A stretch of DNA of 64,000 nt from Dryocosmus kuriphilus (Eukaryota; Arthropoda; Insecta; Hymenoptera; Cynipidae), in assembly GCA_038277395.1 (NCBI GenBank), contig CM076192.1, positions 194,125,647 through 194,189,646 on the forward strand, given 5' to 3'. The notes below the pieces were generated by a model. The model was given only the letters and a program-made list of their open reading frames with translations. It was not told the origin of the DNA and made no database searches. Positions 1 through 10,351 of the stretch are shown here, piece after piece. The position numbers and the translations under genes are program-made. Within the stretch, counting starts at the first letter, position 1. Each line of letters opens with the position of its first letter.

Positions 1-2727
1 CTCAAGGATGTGAAAAGATACGAGGAGAAGGATCAAATATCTGTGAATGTCTACGGCCTTACTAAGAAGAGTAAAAATAAATTCACAGTGTTGCCTCTTC
101 ACGTCACCTCAAAAAAAAGAGACACGCAAGAAAATCTTCTTCGCGTCGAGGAAGATTATGTTTGTGTGGATGTTGAAGAAGAAGAAGAAGAAGAAGAAGA
201 AGAAGACAGACACTGAAGATTGTGTGAAACTGACTGACTGCAGAGTGATGCTTCCATAACCCGGGAGGAACATTGTTGAGTTTAAGAACTTTAAGAACCG
301 AGAGCGAGCTCCTTTCATCATATAAGTGGATTGTGAGTCCCTTTTGATACCCGTAAATGATGATGAAGGAGCAGAAAGAACCTCGAATACTGAGGTCTTT
401 GAAAGACATGAGGTCTTCAATATTGGATACATGTTTATGTGCAGTTATGATGAAACACTGTCCCTTTACGTGTCATGTCCGGACGATGTCGAGTCGGCAG
501 AGTGGTTTGCTAAGCAGGTGCACGAAATTGCCCAGAAATGTGACAAGATTTTGGCATATCGAGTGCCAATGGAAAAAATAACTTTTGAGTAGCAGGAAGC
601 CTTTATAGATACCAAAACTTGTCACATCTTCCAGAAGGCATTACGTCGTCCAATGAAGAAGGTGCATGATCATTGTCACCTGACAGGTAAGTACCGTGGT
701 CCTGCGCATGAGCATTGCAACTTGGCATATCAGGACTCAAACACCATACCTGTTGTGTTTCATAATCTGTGTGGGTGTGACGCTCACTTTATCATTCGTG
801 ACATTGCCACACAATTTGAGGGAAAAGTTAAACTTCTTGCGCTCAATAAGGAAACGTACATTTCCTTCACAAAGTACGTTCGGGAAACTCAGATAAAATC
901 TAGATTCATCGATTCATTTAGATTCATGAACTCTTCCCTGGGGAAGTTAGCGTCATACCTCAATCAGTATAAAATTTTCAGTGCAGTGTTTGCTGGTGTT
1001 GAGAGGAAGAAAGTTGAGCTTCTCACGAGGAAGGGTGTTCTGCCCTATGAATACCTGGACTCGAGGGACAGACTCAATGAAACCGAGCTTCCAACAAAAG
1101 AAAAATTTTACAGCACACTGAATGATTCGGCAATATTGGATGAAGATTATGCACATGCACAACAGGTATGGTGTGCATTTAGCATCAAGACACTCGGCCA
1201 ATACGTCAGCCTGTACATGAAAACTGACGTTCTACTTTTGGCTGACATTTTCGAAAGTTTCCGGGAACAGTGTCTCGAGGCTTACGATTTGGATCCAGCA
1301 AACTAGTACATCACTCCTGGCTTGACATGGGATGCCATGCTCAAATATTCAAAGGTAAGATTATAACTCCTCACCGATGTTGATATGCTGTTGATGATTG
1401 AGCAAGGCAAAAGGGGTGGAGTAAGTCAATGCCCCAAACGTTATGCCATTGCCAATAACAAATACATGCCAGCGTTCAAGAAAAATGGGAGATCATCTTC
1501 ATTGAATATTTAGATGCAAATAACCTGTACGGTTGGGCAATGGAACAGCCCTCCATTACGGTGGATTTGGACTATCCCGCGGAACTTCATGACAAGCACA
1601 ATGACTTGCCGTTTTGCCCAGAATGCTCGAGTCCAACGGGGTCCAGCCAAGGGAGGCTCCTAGCTACCTTCCTGCCAAAACGAAAGTACGTTCTCCAGTA
1701 TCGTGCTCTGAAAAATGCATTAGCCCATGGATTGAAACTTATCAAAATTCATAGAGCCTTGAAATTCCATCAATCTACATGGTTGAAAAGTTACATTGAT
1801 TTTAATACTGCTTTGAGAACTAACGCTAAAAACGAGTTTCAAAAGAATCTCTTCAAACTCATGAATAATGCATTTTACGAAAAGACAACGGAGAGCGTAC
1901 GAAAATACGTTGATGTGAAACTCGTGGCAAAGTGGGAGGGTAGGTATGAAGCAGAAGTCCTCATAGCCCGACCAAGCTTTCACAACCGAGCAATCTTCAG
2001 TTAAAGTCTCGTTGCGATTGAATTGAGAAGAACTGAAGTTTTGTTTTATCAAGCCGATATATGTAGGGCTTGCTGTGCTGGATATCTCCGAAATCCTAAT
2101 GTAAGACTTTCGCTACGACTACGTGATTAAAAAATACGGTGACAAATGCAAACTACTATAGACTGACACTGACATTCTTATTTACGTAGTAAAATGTAAT
2201 GGTATTTACGCTGACATGAAAGACGACATTGACAAATTTGACACCTCCGACTACCCTCGAGAAAATGTTTTCGGAATGCCGCAAGTCAGCAAAAAAGTTC
2301 TAGGCCTCATGAAGGATGAGTGTTGTGTAAAATCATCACTGAGTTTGTCGGCTTGCGGAGTAAACTGTACAGCACTCGTGTAAACGGCAAAGACTTTGTC
2401 AAAAAAGCCAAAGGCGTAAGAGCAGGCATTTGACGCAAAACAATCACATTCGACGACTACGCGGAATGCTTGAGAAATTTGTCAGTCCAAAGCAGAACCC
2501 AGTATGTCATCAGATCAAGACTACACAATGTCGAGACGATTAAACGATAAAAAATTGCACTGAGTCCTCACGAGGATAAGCGATGCTTACTTTCCAACAC
2601 CACAGACACACTTGCGTGGGGATACTACTGACTAAAAAATGCAACGGACGTTGACGCTACTGACGACGATGAAGATATACTCACAGACAATGATTATGAC
2701 CTTTTGGACATGCTTATTAAAAGTTAG
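1..2727 (+). pseudogene. Polinton/Maverick type-B DNA polymerase, copy 1 (5' end outside window)
   Basis: Protein-primed family B DNA polymerase, which replicates Polinton/Maverick (adintovirus-like) DNA. The 3'-5' exonuclease region shows a DCES motif at about 329-340, the N-x-x-G-x-D motif followed by FII at about 757-795, and a Y-x3-D-V motif near 1213-1230. The polymerase palm shows DANNLYGWAM (motif A, about 1513-1542), KLMNNAFYEKT (motif B, about 1855-1885) and TDTD (motif C, about 2161-2175). In-frame stops at 590, 1304, 1510 and 2002, plus frameshifts after 2004, make it a pseudogene. The first 215 bases are N-terminal coding sequence with a GAA expansion. It is the same gene as 10352-13990 on the other strand, and the similarity begins at base 1, so the element continues off the left edge. 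The likely original stop is the TAG at 2725. Family assignment is secure; activity is excluded as it stands. Confidence 0.9.
174..206. repeat. (GAA)n microsatellite inside the polymerase pseudogene
   Basis: About eleven uninterrupted GAA units encode a run of glutamates. The matching place in copy 2 (about 12934-12950, read as TTC) has only about five units, so the array lengthened or shrank after the copies separated. Confidence 0.9.
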
Positions 2728-2797
2728 TTACTGCAGTCATATCAGCATAACTGCGCTTTGACATCGCCTTTGTAAATTGTTACCTTTTTGTAAATAT

Positions 2798-2830
2798 GTT
2801 ATTATTATTATTATCAGTATTATTATTATT
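2798..2830. repeat. (TTA)n microsatellite, left palindrome arm
   Basis: An imperfect TTA array directly after the polymerase pseudogene. Its mirror counterpart in the right arm is the (TAA)n tract that was split by the Dong/R4-like insertion (5620-5662 and 10254-10283). Confidence 0.8.
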
Positions 2831-2841
2831 TCTATTACTAA

Positions 2842-3118
2842 TGTACAGCGGTATCAGCTGCGTTGTGGTGAATGGATTCTTGCAAATCGGACTCTAGTTC
2901 AACTTTTGTGAATGCGCAGCGGTATCATCTGTGTTGAGGTGAATGGATTCTTGCAAATCTGCCTCTAGTTGAGTTTTTGTAAATGCACAGCGGTATCACC
3001 TGCTTTGAGGTGAATGGATTCTTGCAAATCTGTCTCTGGTTCAACTTTTGTAAATACACGGCGGTATGACCTGCGTTGAGGTGCATGGATCCTTGCAAAT
3101 CTATCTCTAGTTCAACCA
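2842..3118. repeat. 70-bp tandem repeat, left arm (four units)
   Basis: Units begin near 2842, 2915, 2985 and 3055, each with a core like GCGGTATCACCTGCGTTGAG followed by a TTCTTGCAAATC block and an AGTTCAACTTTTG block. The right arm carries three inverted units at 5408-5620. The core resembles the first part of the units at 39099-39518 that contain tRNA-Trp sequence, so these may be decayed relatives. No tRNA fold is visible here. Confidence 0.85.
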
Positions 3119-3250
3119 TGCAAATAGGGTACATAGGTGTTATATATTTGAATAAAGACAAGATGTGAATGCATATAAATATCTTTTTTCATTTATCAAG
3201 GAACTTTACATCTACTTAGTGTAAGCATATATACATTTATAGTTTAGCCT

Positions 3251-3398
3251 AACATTGGTTCATCGTTGCTTCAACGTTGGCTCAACTTTGGTTCATCGTT
3301 GCTTCAACGTTGGCTCAACGTTGGTTCATCGTTGCTTCAACTTTGACTCAACGTTCATTTAACATTGCACAAACTTGATTCAACATTGCACAAAAGTT
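3251..3398. repeat. Short TCAACGTTGG-type tandem repeat, left arm
   Basis: About a dozen degenerate copies of a 10-12-bp self-complementary motif (GTTGGTTCATCGTTGCTTCAAC and variants). The same block lies beyond the integrase stop codon in all three Polinton copies (also 5130-5290 and 39720-39860), so it is a fixed part of the element's integrase 3' flank. Confidence 0.85.
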
Positions 3399-3400
3399 TA

Positions 3401-3664
3401 TTACATATCCGATTTGTCTATCCAGCTGTTGTGTGAACTATCAGGGCCTGACCACTTTACATATACTTTATTGCAACGTCTCTTGATTACTTTTTCCACA
3501 AGGTATACGTCTGGATGCTTCTCTTTGAAAAGTTCCTGTTCGTAGAATCAGCCAGCGATAGTTTGCTCTTGATAGTCCTTGTGCTTGTACGCCGCTGGAT
3601 TGTTGGGTATGACTTGAGTGACAATGAATTTCTCTCTTGTCCAGTTGGGAGGTGTACACTTTAA
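3401..3664 (-). pseudogene. Polinton integrase C-terminus with chromodomain, left arm
   Basis: On the minus strand this fragment encodes the last 85-90 residues of a retroviral-type Polinton integrase, ending with a chromodomain (PDVYLVEKVI, then KVYVKW, then a W-I-D-K-S-D-M end) before the TAA at 3401-3403. The catalytic core is absent: homology stops near 3664 and gives way to the palindrome's inner arm. A mirror copy is at 4870-5128 and a much longer integrase at 39867-40734. Chromodomains in integrases are thought to steer insertion by binding histone marks; that role is family knowledge, not seen here. Confidence 0.8.
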
Positions 3665-4243
3665 TTTTCCTTCACAATAATTTACGTCTAGAGTTTATTA
3701 CATAACGCCATATACATAGAGAGATGACGATTGCGCAGGGCGCAAAGTTATTGTCACACGAAACATAACCTCTAATCTTGAAACAAAAACCGGTTTGCCA
3801 TATTTTATTACATAGATGACGTCAGTAGAGCTGTAAGGATTCTGCAACTTAGTCGGTAAGACGAGAGAGCTTTCATACCATTTTTCCTTTTCCAATGTTC
3901 CCTGAAATTTCAAAATTACAATCTGCTTAATCAAAGCATACCATTTTCCCTGTTTCAACTCTAAAAATATTCCCTAAAATCTAAAAACCACAATTTGTGC
4001 AGTCAAATCACACCACTTTCCCTGTTCCGACTCTAAAAACGTTACCTGAAATTTCAAAATTACAATTTGTTCAATCAAATTATACCAATTTCGCTGTTCC
4101 AACTCTAAAAACTTTCCCAAGTAATTTATTTTCCCCTTTTTCCAAGTAATAAAACTGAGGACAGTATTTTCCCCCTCTCCAGCTGTTAAAACTGTGGACA
4201 ATATTTTCCACCTTTCCAGCTGATAAAACTGGGCAGTATGAGG
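3665..4243. repeat. Inner left arm of palindrome with in-frame tandem subrepeats
   Basis: This is the reverse complement of 4288-4845 with scattered differences. It contains degenerate subrepeats of roughly 70-80 bp; in the right-arm orientation they read out as a periodic peptide (W-Y-N-L-I-E-Q-I-V-I-L-K-F). A related fragment occurs at 35430-35580. Function unknown. The reading frame is interrupted, so I do not call a gene. Confidence 0.7.
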
Positions 4244-4287
4244 TGGATGAGGACCATGTGCAAGCTCATAATCCTCATCCGCATTGT
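4244..4287. repeat. Centre of the large palindrome
   Basis: The two arms meet around a spacer of about 44 bases that itself contains a nested inverted repeat (GGATGAGGA at 4245-4253 with TCCTCATCC at 4272-4280). Immediately outside it, CAGTATGAGG pairs with CCTCATACTG. The arms run outward at least 4.2 kb each. Confidence 0.8.
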
Positions 4288-4845
4288 CCTCATACTGCTC
4301 AGTTTTATGAGCTTGAAAGGTGGAAAATATTGTCCACAGTTTTAACAGCTGGAGAGGGGAAAAATACTGTCCTCAGTTTCATTATCTGGAAAAGGGGAAA
4401 ATAAATTACTTGGGAAAGTTTTTAGAGTTGGAACGGGGAAAATGGTATAATTTGATTGAACAAATTGTAATTTTGAAATTTCAGGTAACGTTTTTAGAGT
4501 TGGAATAGGGAAAGCGGCGTGATTTTTTTGCACAAATTGTGATTTTAAAATTTTAGGGAATATTTTTAGGGTTGGAAAAAGGAAAATGGTATGACTTGAT
4601 TGAAAAGATTGTAATTTTGAAATTTCAGAGAACATTGGAGAAGGAAAAATGGTATGAAAGCTCTCTCGTCTTACCCACTAAGTTGCTGAATCATTACAGC
4701 TCTACTGACGTTATCTATGTAATAAAATATGGCAACCCGTTTTTTGTTTCAAGATTAGAGGTTATGTTTCGTGTGCCAATAACCTTGCGCCTGCGCAATC
4801 CACATCTCTCTATGTATATGGCGTTATTTAATAAACTCTAGATGT
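4288..4845. repeat. Inner right arm of palindrome
   Basis: Mirror of 3665-4243. Three subrepeats each carry a GGGAAAATGGTATAATTTGA-like core. The longest open stretch (4320-4508 on +) is periodic and is not recognised as any family. Confidence 0.7.
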
Positions 4846-4869
4846 AAATTATTACGAAAGTAAATTAAA

Positions 4870-5128
4870 GTGTACACCTCCCAACTGGACAAGAGAGAAA
4901 TTCACTGTCACCCAAGTCGTACCCAACAATCCAGCGGCGTAAAAGCACAAGGACTATCAAGAGCAAACTATCGCTGGCGGATTCTATGAACAGGAACTTT
5001 TCAAAGAGAATCATCCAGACGTATACCTTGTGGAAAAAGTAATCAAGGGATGTGGCAATAAAGTATATGTAAAGTGGTTAGGCTTTGATGTTTCACACCA
5101 CAGCTGGATAGACAAATCAGATATGTAA
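4870..5128 (+). pseudogene. Polinton integrase C-terminus with chromodomain, right arm
   Basis: Mirror copy of the fragment at 3401-3664, here on the plus strand. The visible order is PNWTREKFTV, IAGGFYEQELF, HPDVYLVEKVI, KVYVKWLGF and WIDKSDM, then TAA at 5126-5128. This matches the linker and chromodomain of Polinton integrases. One stop interrupts it near 4941. The catalytic D,D-35-E core is missing, as in the left arm, so the core was lost before or during formation of the palindrome. Confidence 0.8.
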
Positions 5129-5129
5129 T

Positions 5130-5290
5130 CAACTTTTGTGCAACGTTGAATCAACTCTGTGCAATGTTGAATCAACGTTGAGTCAACGTTGAAGCAACGA
5201 CGAACCAACGTTGAGCCAACGTTGAAGCAACGATGAACCAAAATTGAGCCAAAGTTGAAGCAACGATGACCCAATGTTAGACTAAACTGT
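5130..5290. repeat. Short CAACGTTGAGTC-type tandem repeat, right arm
   Basis: Inverted counterpart of 3251-3398, following the integrase stop codon. Confidence 0.85.
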
Positions 5291-5407
5291 AAATGTATAT
5301 ATGCTTACTCTAAGTAGATGTAAGGTGCCTTGATAGATAAAAAAAAGCAATTTATATGCATCCACATCTTGTCTTTATTCAAATATATATCTCCTATATA
5401 CCCTATT

Positions 5408-5620
5408 TACAAAGTTGAACTAGAGATATATTTGCAAGAATTCACTCACCTCAACGCAGGGGTTACCACCGTGCATTTACAAAATTTGAACTAGAGTCAG
5501 ATTTGCAAGAAACCATTCACTTCAACGCAGGTAATACCGCTGTGCATTTACAAAAGTTTAACTAGAGGCATGTTTGCAAGAATCCATTAACCACAACGCA
5601 GGTGATACCGCTGTACAGTA
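5408..5620. repeat. 70-bp tandem repeat, right arm (three units)
   Basis: Inverted counterpart of 2842-3118, with one unit fewer. The units differ from the left arm at many positions, which argues against a recent chimeric-read origin of the palindrome. Confidence 0.85.
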
Positions 5621-5662
5621 GTAATAATAATAATAATTATTATAATAATAATAATAATAATC
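5620..5662. repeat. (TAA)n, left side of the retrotransposon insertion
   Basis: A TAA/TAT array ends abruptly at the 5' end of the Dong/R4-like element; the array resumes at 10254. Confidence 0.85.
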
Positions 5663-5988
5663 CGGGTTGTTTCGGATGCGGCCTTTGACCAGGCCAGCGA
5701 GCGCGTCCTCAAGTTGCGGATAGAGGAGTCCTGTACCAAGGAATTCTGCTGAATATTGTTACAAAGTTAAATAAGCAGTCGCGGACAATGGTCCAGGGAT
5801 GGTCCCGAAGGAATAACCCCCAATTCATGAGTGTGAACTACCGTGCTTAAGGCTGCATGGCACCAGGGATGTGGTGTCATAAACGGTGTCTCTAGGATAC
5901 AGAGTCGCTTCCTAGAGTAGATAGACCTTACCCTTGCATGCGGGGCTCTGCGGGGAGGACCTCTTTTCCCTAGCTAACAAAAACCCTT

Positions 5989-8900
5989 ATGGAAAATTTT
6001 AAGAAGTTTATGAAGCGGTGGTCGCTACCCGAAGATCGTCGGGTCCCCCCTAATAACACCGATGGGGGTGTAAATATTCGGGATGGCAATGGCGAGTTGC
6101 GTGATGGACAGGCAACTCGGTCCATGTCACACGAAGAAACTTCTGTCCAGCCATGTCACCAGGCAAAGCCACTGATGATGCTTCGGACGATACTGAACGT
6201 CCGTCCACTTCAGCAGGAATGTCGCAGCAGCGCATCAACTTTCAACCTCAGCGTGATGAGTACTTGATGCACTGCAAATTTGAAAATGAGTTGGGTGCAA
6301 TCACTGCTTCACAGGACGGGATAGCCTTTCGCCGAAAATTTGTGGCGAGATTTCCGGAATTACCGACAGTAACAGGAGATGACCTTAGTCGGAGAAAACT
6401 TTTGATAACTCAGGAGAATCTCCTGCACAGAAGAACCATCAACCGAATAAGATCTGAGGTTGAAACCGCACCCCAACAACAACAGGTGGGTACACAGACC
6501 AGAAAGCGGATATCATGGAAAACCATGAATAAGGATGTTGTCAGATGTCAGTTTCAAGCTTTTTTCGGCGGGGGGTTGTGACGTATGAGCATCATCGTCT
6601 CTTTATAGGCCTTCATCCGGATTTGGCTTCGAGGGTAACCCCCCAACATGTAGCTGACCAATTCCGGTCAATTGAGCGTCGTAAGCTCCTTTCCATGGTC
6701 GAAATTGAAAACATCAAGAGGCGAGTGCAACAACAACTTGCGCTCCCCGAAATGAGTTTACGAAACAGTAACCATCCCAAAGTGGTGCTCAGCCAAAATT
6801 TAGGATTAACACCGACCTTCTCCTGTTAATTGACAGCTTAAACAACCACATATTGCCTCTGTTCCAGCGTCAAGACATGAGCTTACAGCAGTTGTAGACT
6901 AATGCATATGGCGCTGCCGTCACGTGTGCCAGGATACTGAGCATCAAATTCAAGCTTAGGGGAAATAACATCTACTTCCCCCGAAGTAAGCCATATCCTC
7001 CGTGGAAGTTTAGGCTTCAAAACGAAGTCATCAAAATAAGAGCTAAACTTGGTCGGTTGTACCAATTTCGAAAGAGCAATCGGGCACAGAAGCTGAATCG
7101 CCACGGGGAGGAAATCCTTCGTCCACTTAACATCAATCCAAGAAGATCTAAAGACCCAGGCAAAGTAATTGACTACCTTAGACGAAGGCTAATGGTCCTG
7201 TCAGCGCATCTACGACGCTTCAAGCGGTCCACCGCGAGAGTTTATGACAATAAGACCTTCCTACAGAATGAAAAGAAATTTCACCGTAAACCTTCTGATG
7301 GGGAAATCAATAATGCAAGTGAACCTCCGAGTGCTGAGGAGATGGCTGGATATTGGTTAGGTATCTGGCGTAATCATGTGTCAAGTGATCTGGACACGCC
7401 GTCGCTTGACCTCGAAAAGAACAGAGTTTCAGAACTGCCTGCGATGGATGACCTATCTATCACAGCTTCTGAGGTAACTCGCATCCTAAAGAGAGCAAAG
7501 AGCTGGAAGGCGGCTGGTCCGGACGGGGTGTACAGTTTCTGGTACAAGTATCTGGTGGCTTTGCACCCCGCCCTTGCAGGCGCTATGCAGGCCTTTCTAG
7601 ACATTTCGGAACAAAAGGGTTGCTGTCGAAGCTCCCGTGGTTGCAAGGACTTGGTTACAATTGACACTGTGGCCGTGTTGCATGCGAAGCACCACCAACT
7701 TAATTTGCACATGGCCTACATTGACTATAAACAGGCTTTTCCCTCGGTGTCCCACGACTATATGCTTGAAGTGCTAAGGATATATAATATCTGTCCACGC
7801 GCGATTCAACTTCTGGATCACGCAATGAGCACATGGTGCACAAAAATCAGCTGTCTTAGTAGTGGAGCCGCGAGGGACACTCAGTTCTTGTCAATTAAAC
7901 GAGGTATCTTCCACGGTGATTGTTTCAGTTCATTATGGTTCCGTTTAGCCTTAAATCCTTAAACAGGACACTCAAAAACCCGTCCTATGGGCTCAATATT
8001 ATGGCGGGAGTGTCTGGCTCTCAGCTCACTCACCTCCTTTATATGGATGACCTTAAGGTTTACGTTGGCTCAGGGTCCAAGCTGCAAGACTCTCTCAAAA
8101 CCTTACTGCAGTTTTCCAGCGACATCAGAATGAATCTGGGCCTGGGTAAATGCAGGAAACTGCTTTTATCCCGTGGAGAGATGATCACTCACTGGGGGCG
8201 GATGATCATGATCTAATACAGACGATGATTGTTGGGGAGCCGTATAGGTATCTCGGTATATTGCAGGCAAAACGACCACTCCTGTCTGCAATGGAAAAGG
8301 CACTTAAGACTTCCTTTTCGAGAAGACTGAGTTCGATCATGTCTACCGGTCTCACTGCTAAGAACATCATCAAAGCAATTAACACCTTTGATATCCCTCT
8401 CCTAACATACTCCTTTGGGTTACCATTGTGGTTTGAAACAGACCTTGCGGCTTTAAACCGAATCATCTGCGTGAAAATGTCTGAGCATCGGATGCATCAC
8501 GAGAGGACGGCTGTGGAGGGAATAGTCCTACCACGCAAGCTTGGGGGTAGAGGGGGTTTGGACGTTCGACGGATTTGTGACTCACAGGTTACACAGCTAC
8601 GCGAATACTTCCTCAACAGGACGAATATCCCTCTCTACGACTGCATCTGTGGAGTAGACCTGTACACCCATCTTAAGCTTACAGTTGCTGATTACCAAAA
8701 AATCGGATACCTAACTGTTGAACAACTTCATTTTCAATGGCGTGGTAAGCAACTGCATGGAAATCACCCTCAAATACAAGATCTTCCATGCGTAGATACT
8801 AATGCTTCGAACTTCTGGCTAAAGCGGGGAGGACTCTTTCCGGAAACGGAGGGGTTCGTTATTGCTATCCAAGATGGAGTAATGAACACGAGGAACTACC

Positions 8901-9475
8901 AAAAGCATGTCCTCAATTTTAAGGCCGTCATTGATAAATGCCGCCACCGTGGTAATCCAAATGAGACAATCGAGCACATCATTGATGGCTGTACGATGCT
9001 TACCTCGCAAGAATATACACGCAGACACAATGGTGCTGCAGGGATTATCCACCAACAGATTGCTCTAGATCTTGCTTTGCTAGTGGAACGTAAGCCTTAT
9101 TATAAATACTCCCCTGTAAGAGTACTAGAGAACGAACATCATCTCCTCTACTGGGACAGGACTATCCTGACAGACCACCTGGTCAGGCATAATCGCCCAG
9201 ACGTCCTCTGGTAGAACAAACATGAGCAAAATGTCAGAATTATTGACATTAGTGTTCCCTTAAACCACAATATCCAACTTCAATACACTGAGAAGATCCA
9301 GAAGTATACTCAGTTGCGGCAGAAGATCATGGCCGTGTGGAGGGTGAAGAAGGTCACACTTCACCCGGTAGTAATCTCCTCCACAGAGGACGTTCACGTG
9401 AGATGCATCCAGGACTTGGAAGACCTGGGAGCTGAGAAATTTTTACATCTTACACAGAAGGCGATATTTGCTTAA
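5989..9475 (+). pseudogene. R2/R4-clade ORF: reverse transcriptase plus restriction-like endonuclease
   Basis: Copies the element's RNA into DNA at a nicked target site. Seen in order: a poorly conserved N-terminus (5989-6829), a long connecting region, RT motif A (YIDYKQAF, about 7720), a GIFHGD block standing for motif B (about 7902), and motif C YMDDLKVY (about 8041). After the thumb come a GRGGLDVRR block (about 8550) and a Cys/His knuckle (C-R-H ... H-I-I-D-G-C, about 8938-8997). The endonuclease RPD (about 9197) and IIDISVP (about 9240) match the PD-(D/E)xK layout. The frame changes at least three times (about 6550, 7930 and 8180) and a TAG at 9212 splits the endonuclease. The RT fingers appear deleted around 7600, where a KGCCRSSRGCKD block follows too soon. 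It is inactive. Confidence 0.8.
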
Positions 9476-10250
9476 CACCTGCCGCATCGTCCGGAGTTTT
9501 ATGGGCGTTACCAATGATAGCGGCTAATCGTCTTCTGTAAAAAAGGCTATCCCACGTACACTTTAAAAGTTGGCAACCCCACGCTATGCATTTTTATATA
9601 TAACAAATTTTTTTTGACAGAGTTTTATTTAGTTTTATTATCATGTCTTCTGACTTTTATTTATTTTTGTTCTTGTTATTATCATTATTATTATGTTCGC
9701 TATCGTGTCGCGTATGACCGTCTACGTTTGTGAAGTTGTCTGTGTTGTCCACCGCTCGTAGTATTATTGTATTAATTGAGTCGTTTATCTCAGATGCTGG
9801 TTTAACAAACCTCGACGAATGCTCTGGCTTCCATTCCCAGGTATGTCTCTGACATTCTCCCTTTCGCTGTCTCTCTCTTTCGGCAATGCCTTTGCCCCCT
9901 TGGCACCTAGGATAAGCAATATCGCTTGAAATTTATAACACTAAAAAAGAATTGAGGGCAAATGTCTTTGATAATGTTGCCTGTAAGGGAGCGTCTGTTT
10001 GAGACATTTATGAATATCCTCAATTCAGAAAAACACCTCATATTTCAGGCATCACTTTACGCCTGAGCAAAAGTTGCGATGCTTCCAGGTCCAGAGCAGG
10101 ATTATTTTAATTATTTCACGAAAGCGGAAGCAGAATGATTTTTGAAGCCGCATCTGACACAAACGAATCTACTAAGCACTTGCCGCGTTCGCGACCGTGT
10201 TTGGTATCGAAGAACCGGGTCATGAGTACCTGTGGGAGGAGCTGGACCCA
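9476..10250 (+). other. 3' untranslated region of the Dong/R4-like element
   Basis: Non-coding, locally T-rich (9580-9700) with a CT-rich patch near 9860-9890. It ends at GGACCCATAACAATAATAAT, where element and target repeat merge. Confidence 0.6.
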
Positions 10251-10253
10251 TAA

Positions 10254-10283
10254 CAATAATAATAATAATAATAATAATTATAT
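10254..10283. repeat. (TAA)n, right side of the retrotransposon insertion
   Basis: Resumption of the array interrupted at 5662; the palindrome's right arm continues from here into polymerase copy 2. Confidence 0.85.
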
Positions 10284-10351
10284 AATTACAAGAAATTAAC
10301 TATCTACGAAGAAGATGTCAAAGCGCAGTTTTAATGATATGACTGCAGTAC

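Larger units (their letters stand above)
5663..10250 (+). mobile_element. Dong/R4-like non-LTR retrotransposon inserted in (TAA)n
   Basis: A 4.6-kb element lies between two TAA arrays that mirror the single TTA array in the other palindrome arm, so its limits can be read directly. It has about 325 bases of 5' leader, a single broken open reading frame (5989-9475) and about 775 bases of 3' sequence. A reverse transcriptase followed by a CCHC knuckle and a restriction-like endonuclease places it in the R2/R4 group rather than the APE-endonuclease LINEs. Insertion into TAA repeats is the habit described for Dong of Bombyx. I see no poly(A) tail; the 3' end runs straight into TAA units. Confidence 0.8.

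Noticed and set aside
2842..3118. CRISPR array
   Set aside because: Units of 70 bp diverge along their whole length with no unique spacers, and the DNA is eukaryotic.
2842..3118. Additional tRNA genes in the 70-bp arrays of Polinton copies 1 and 2
   Set aside because: Some box A and box B resemblance but no anticodon arm or acceptor pairing can be drawn.
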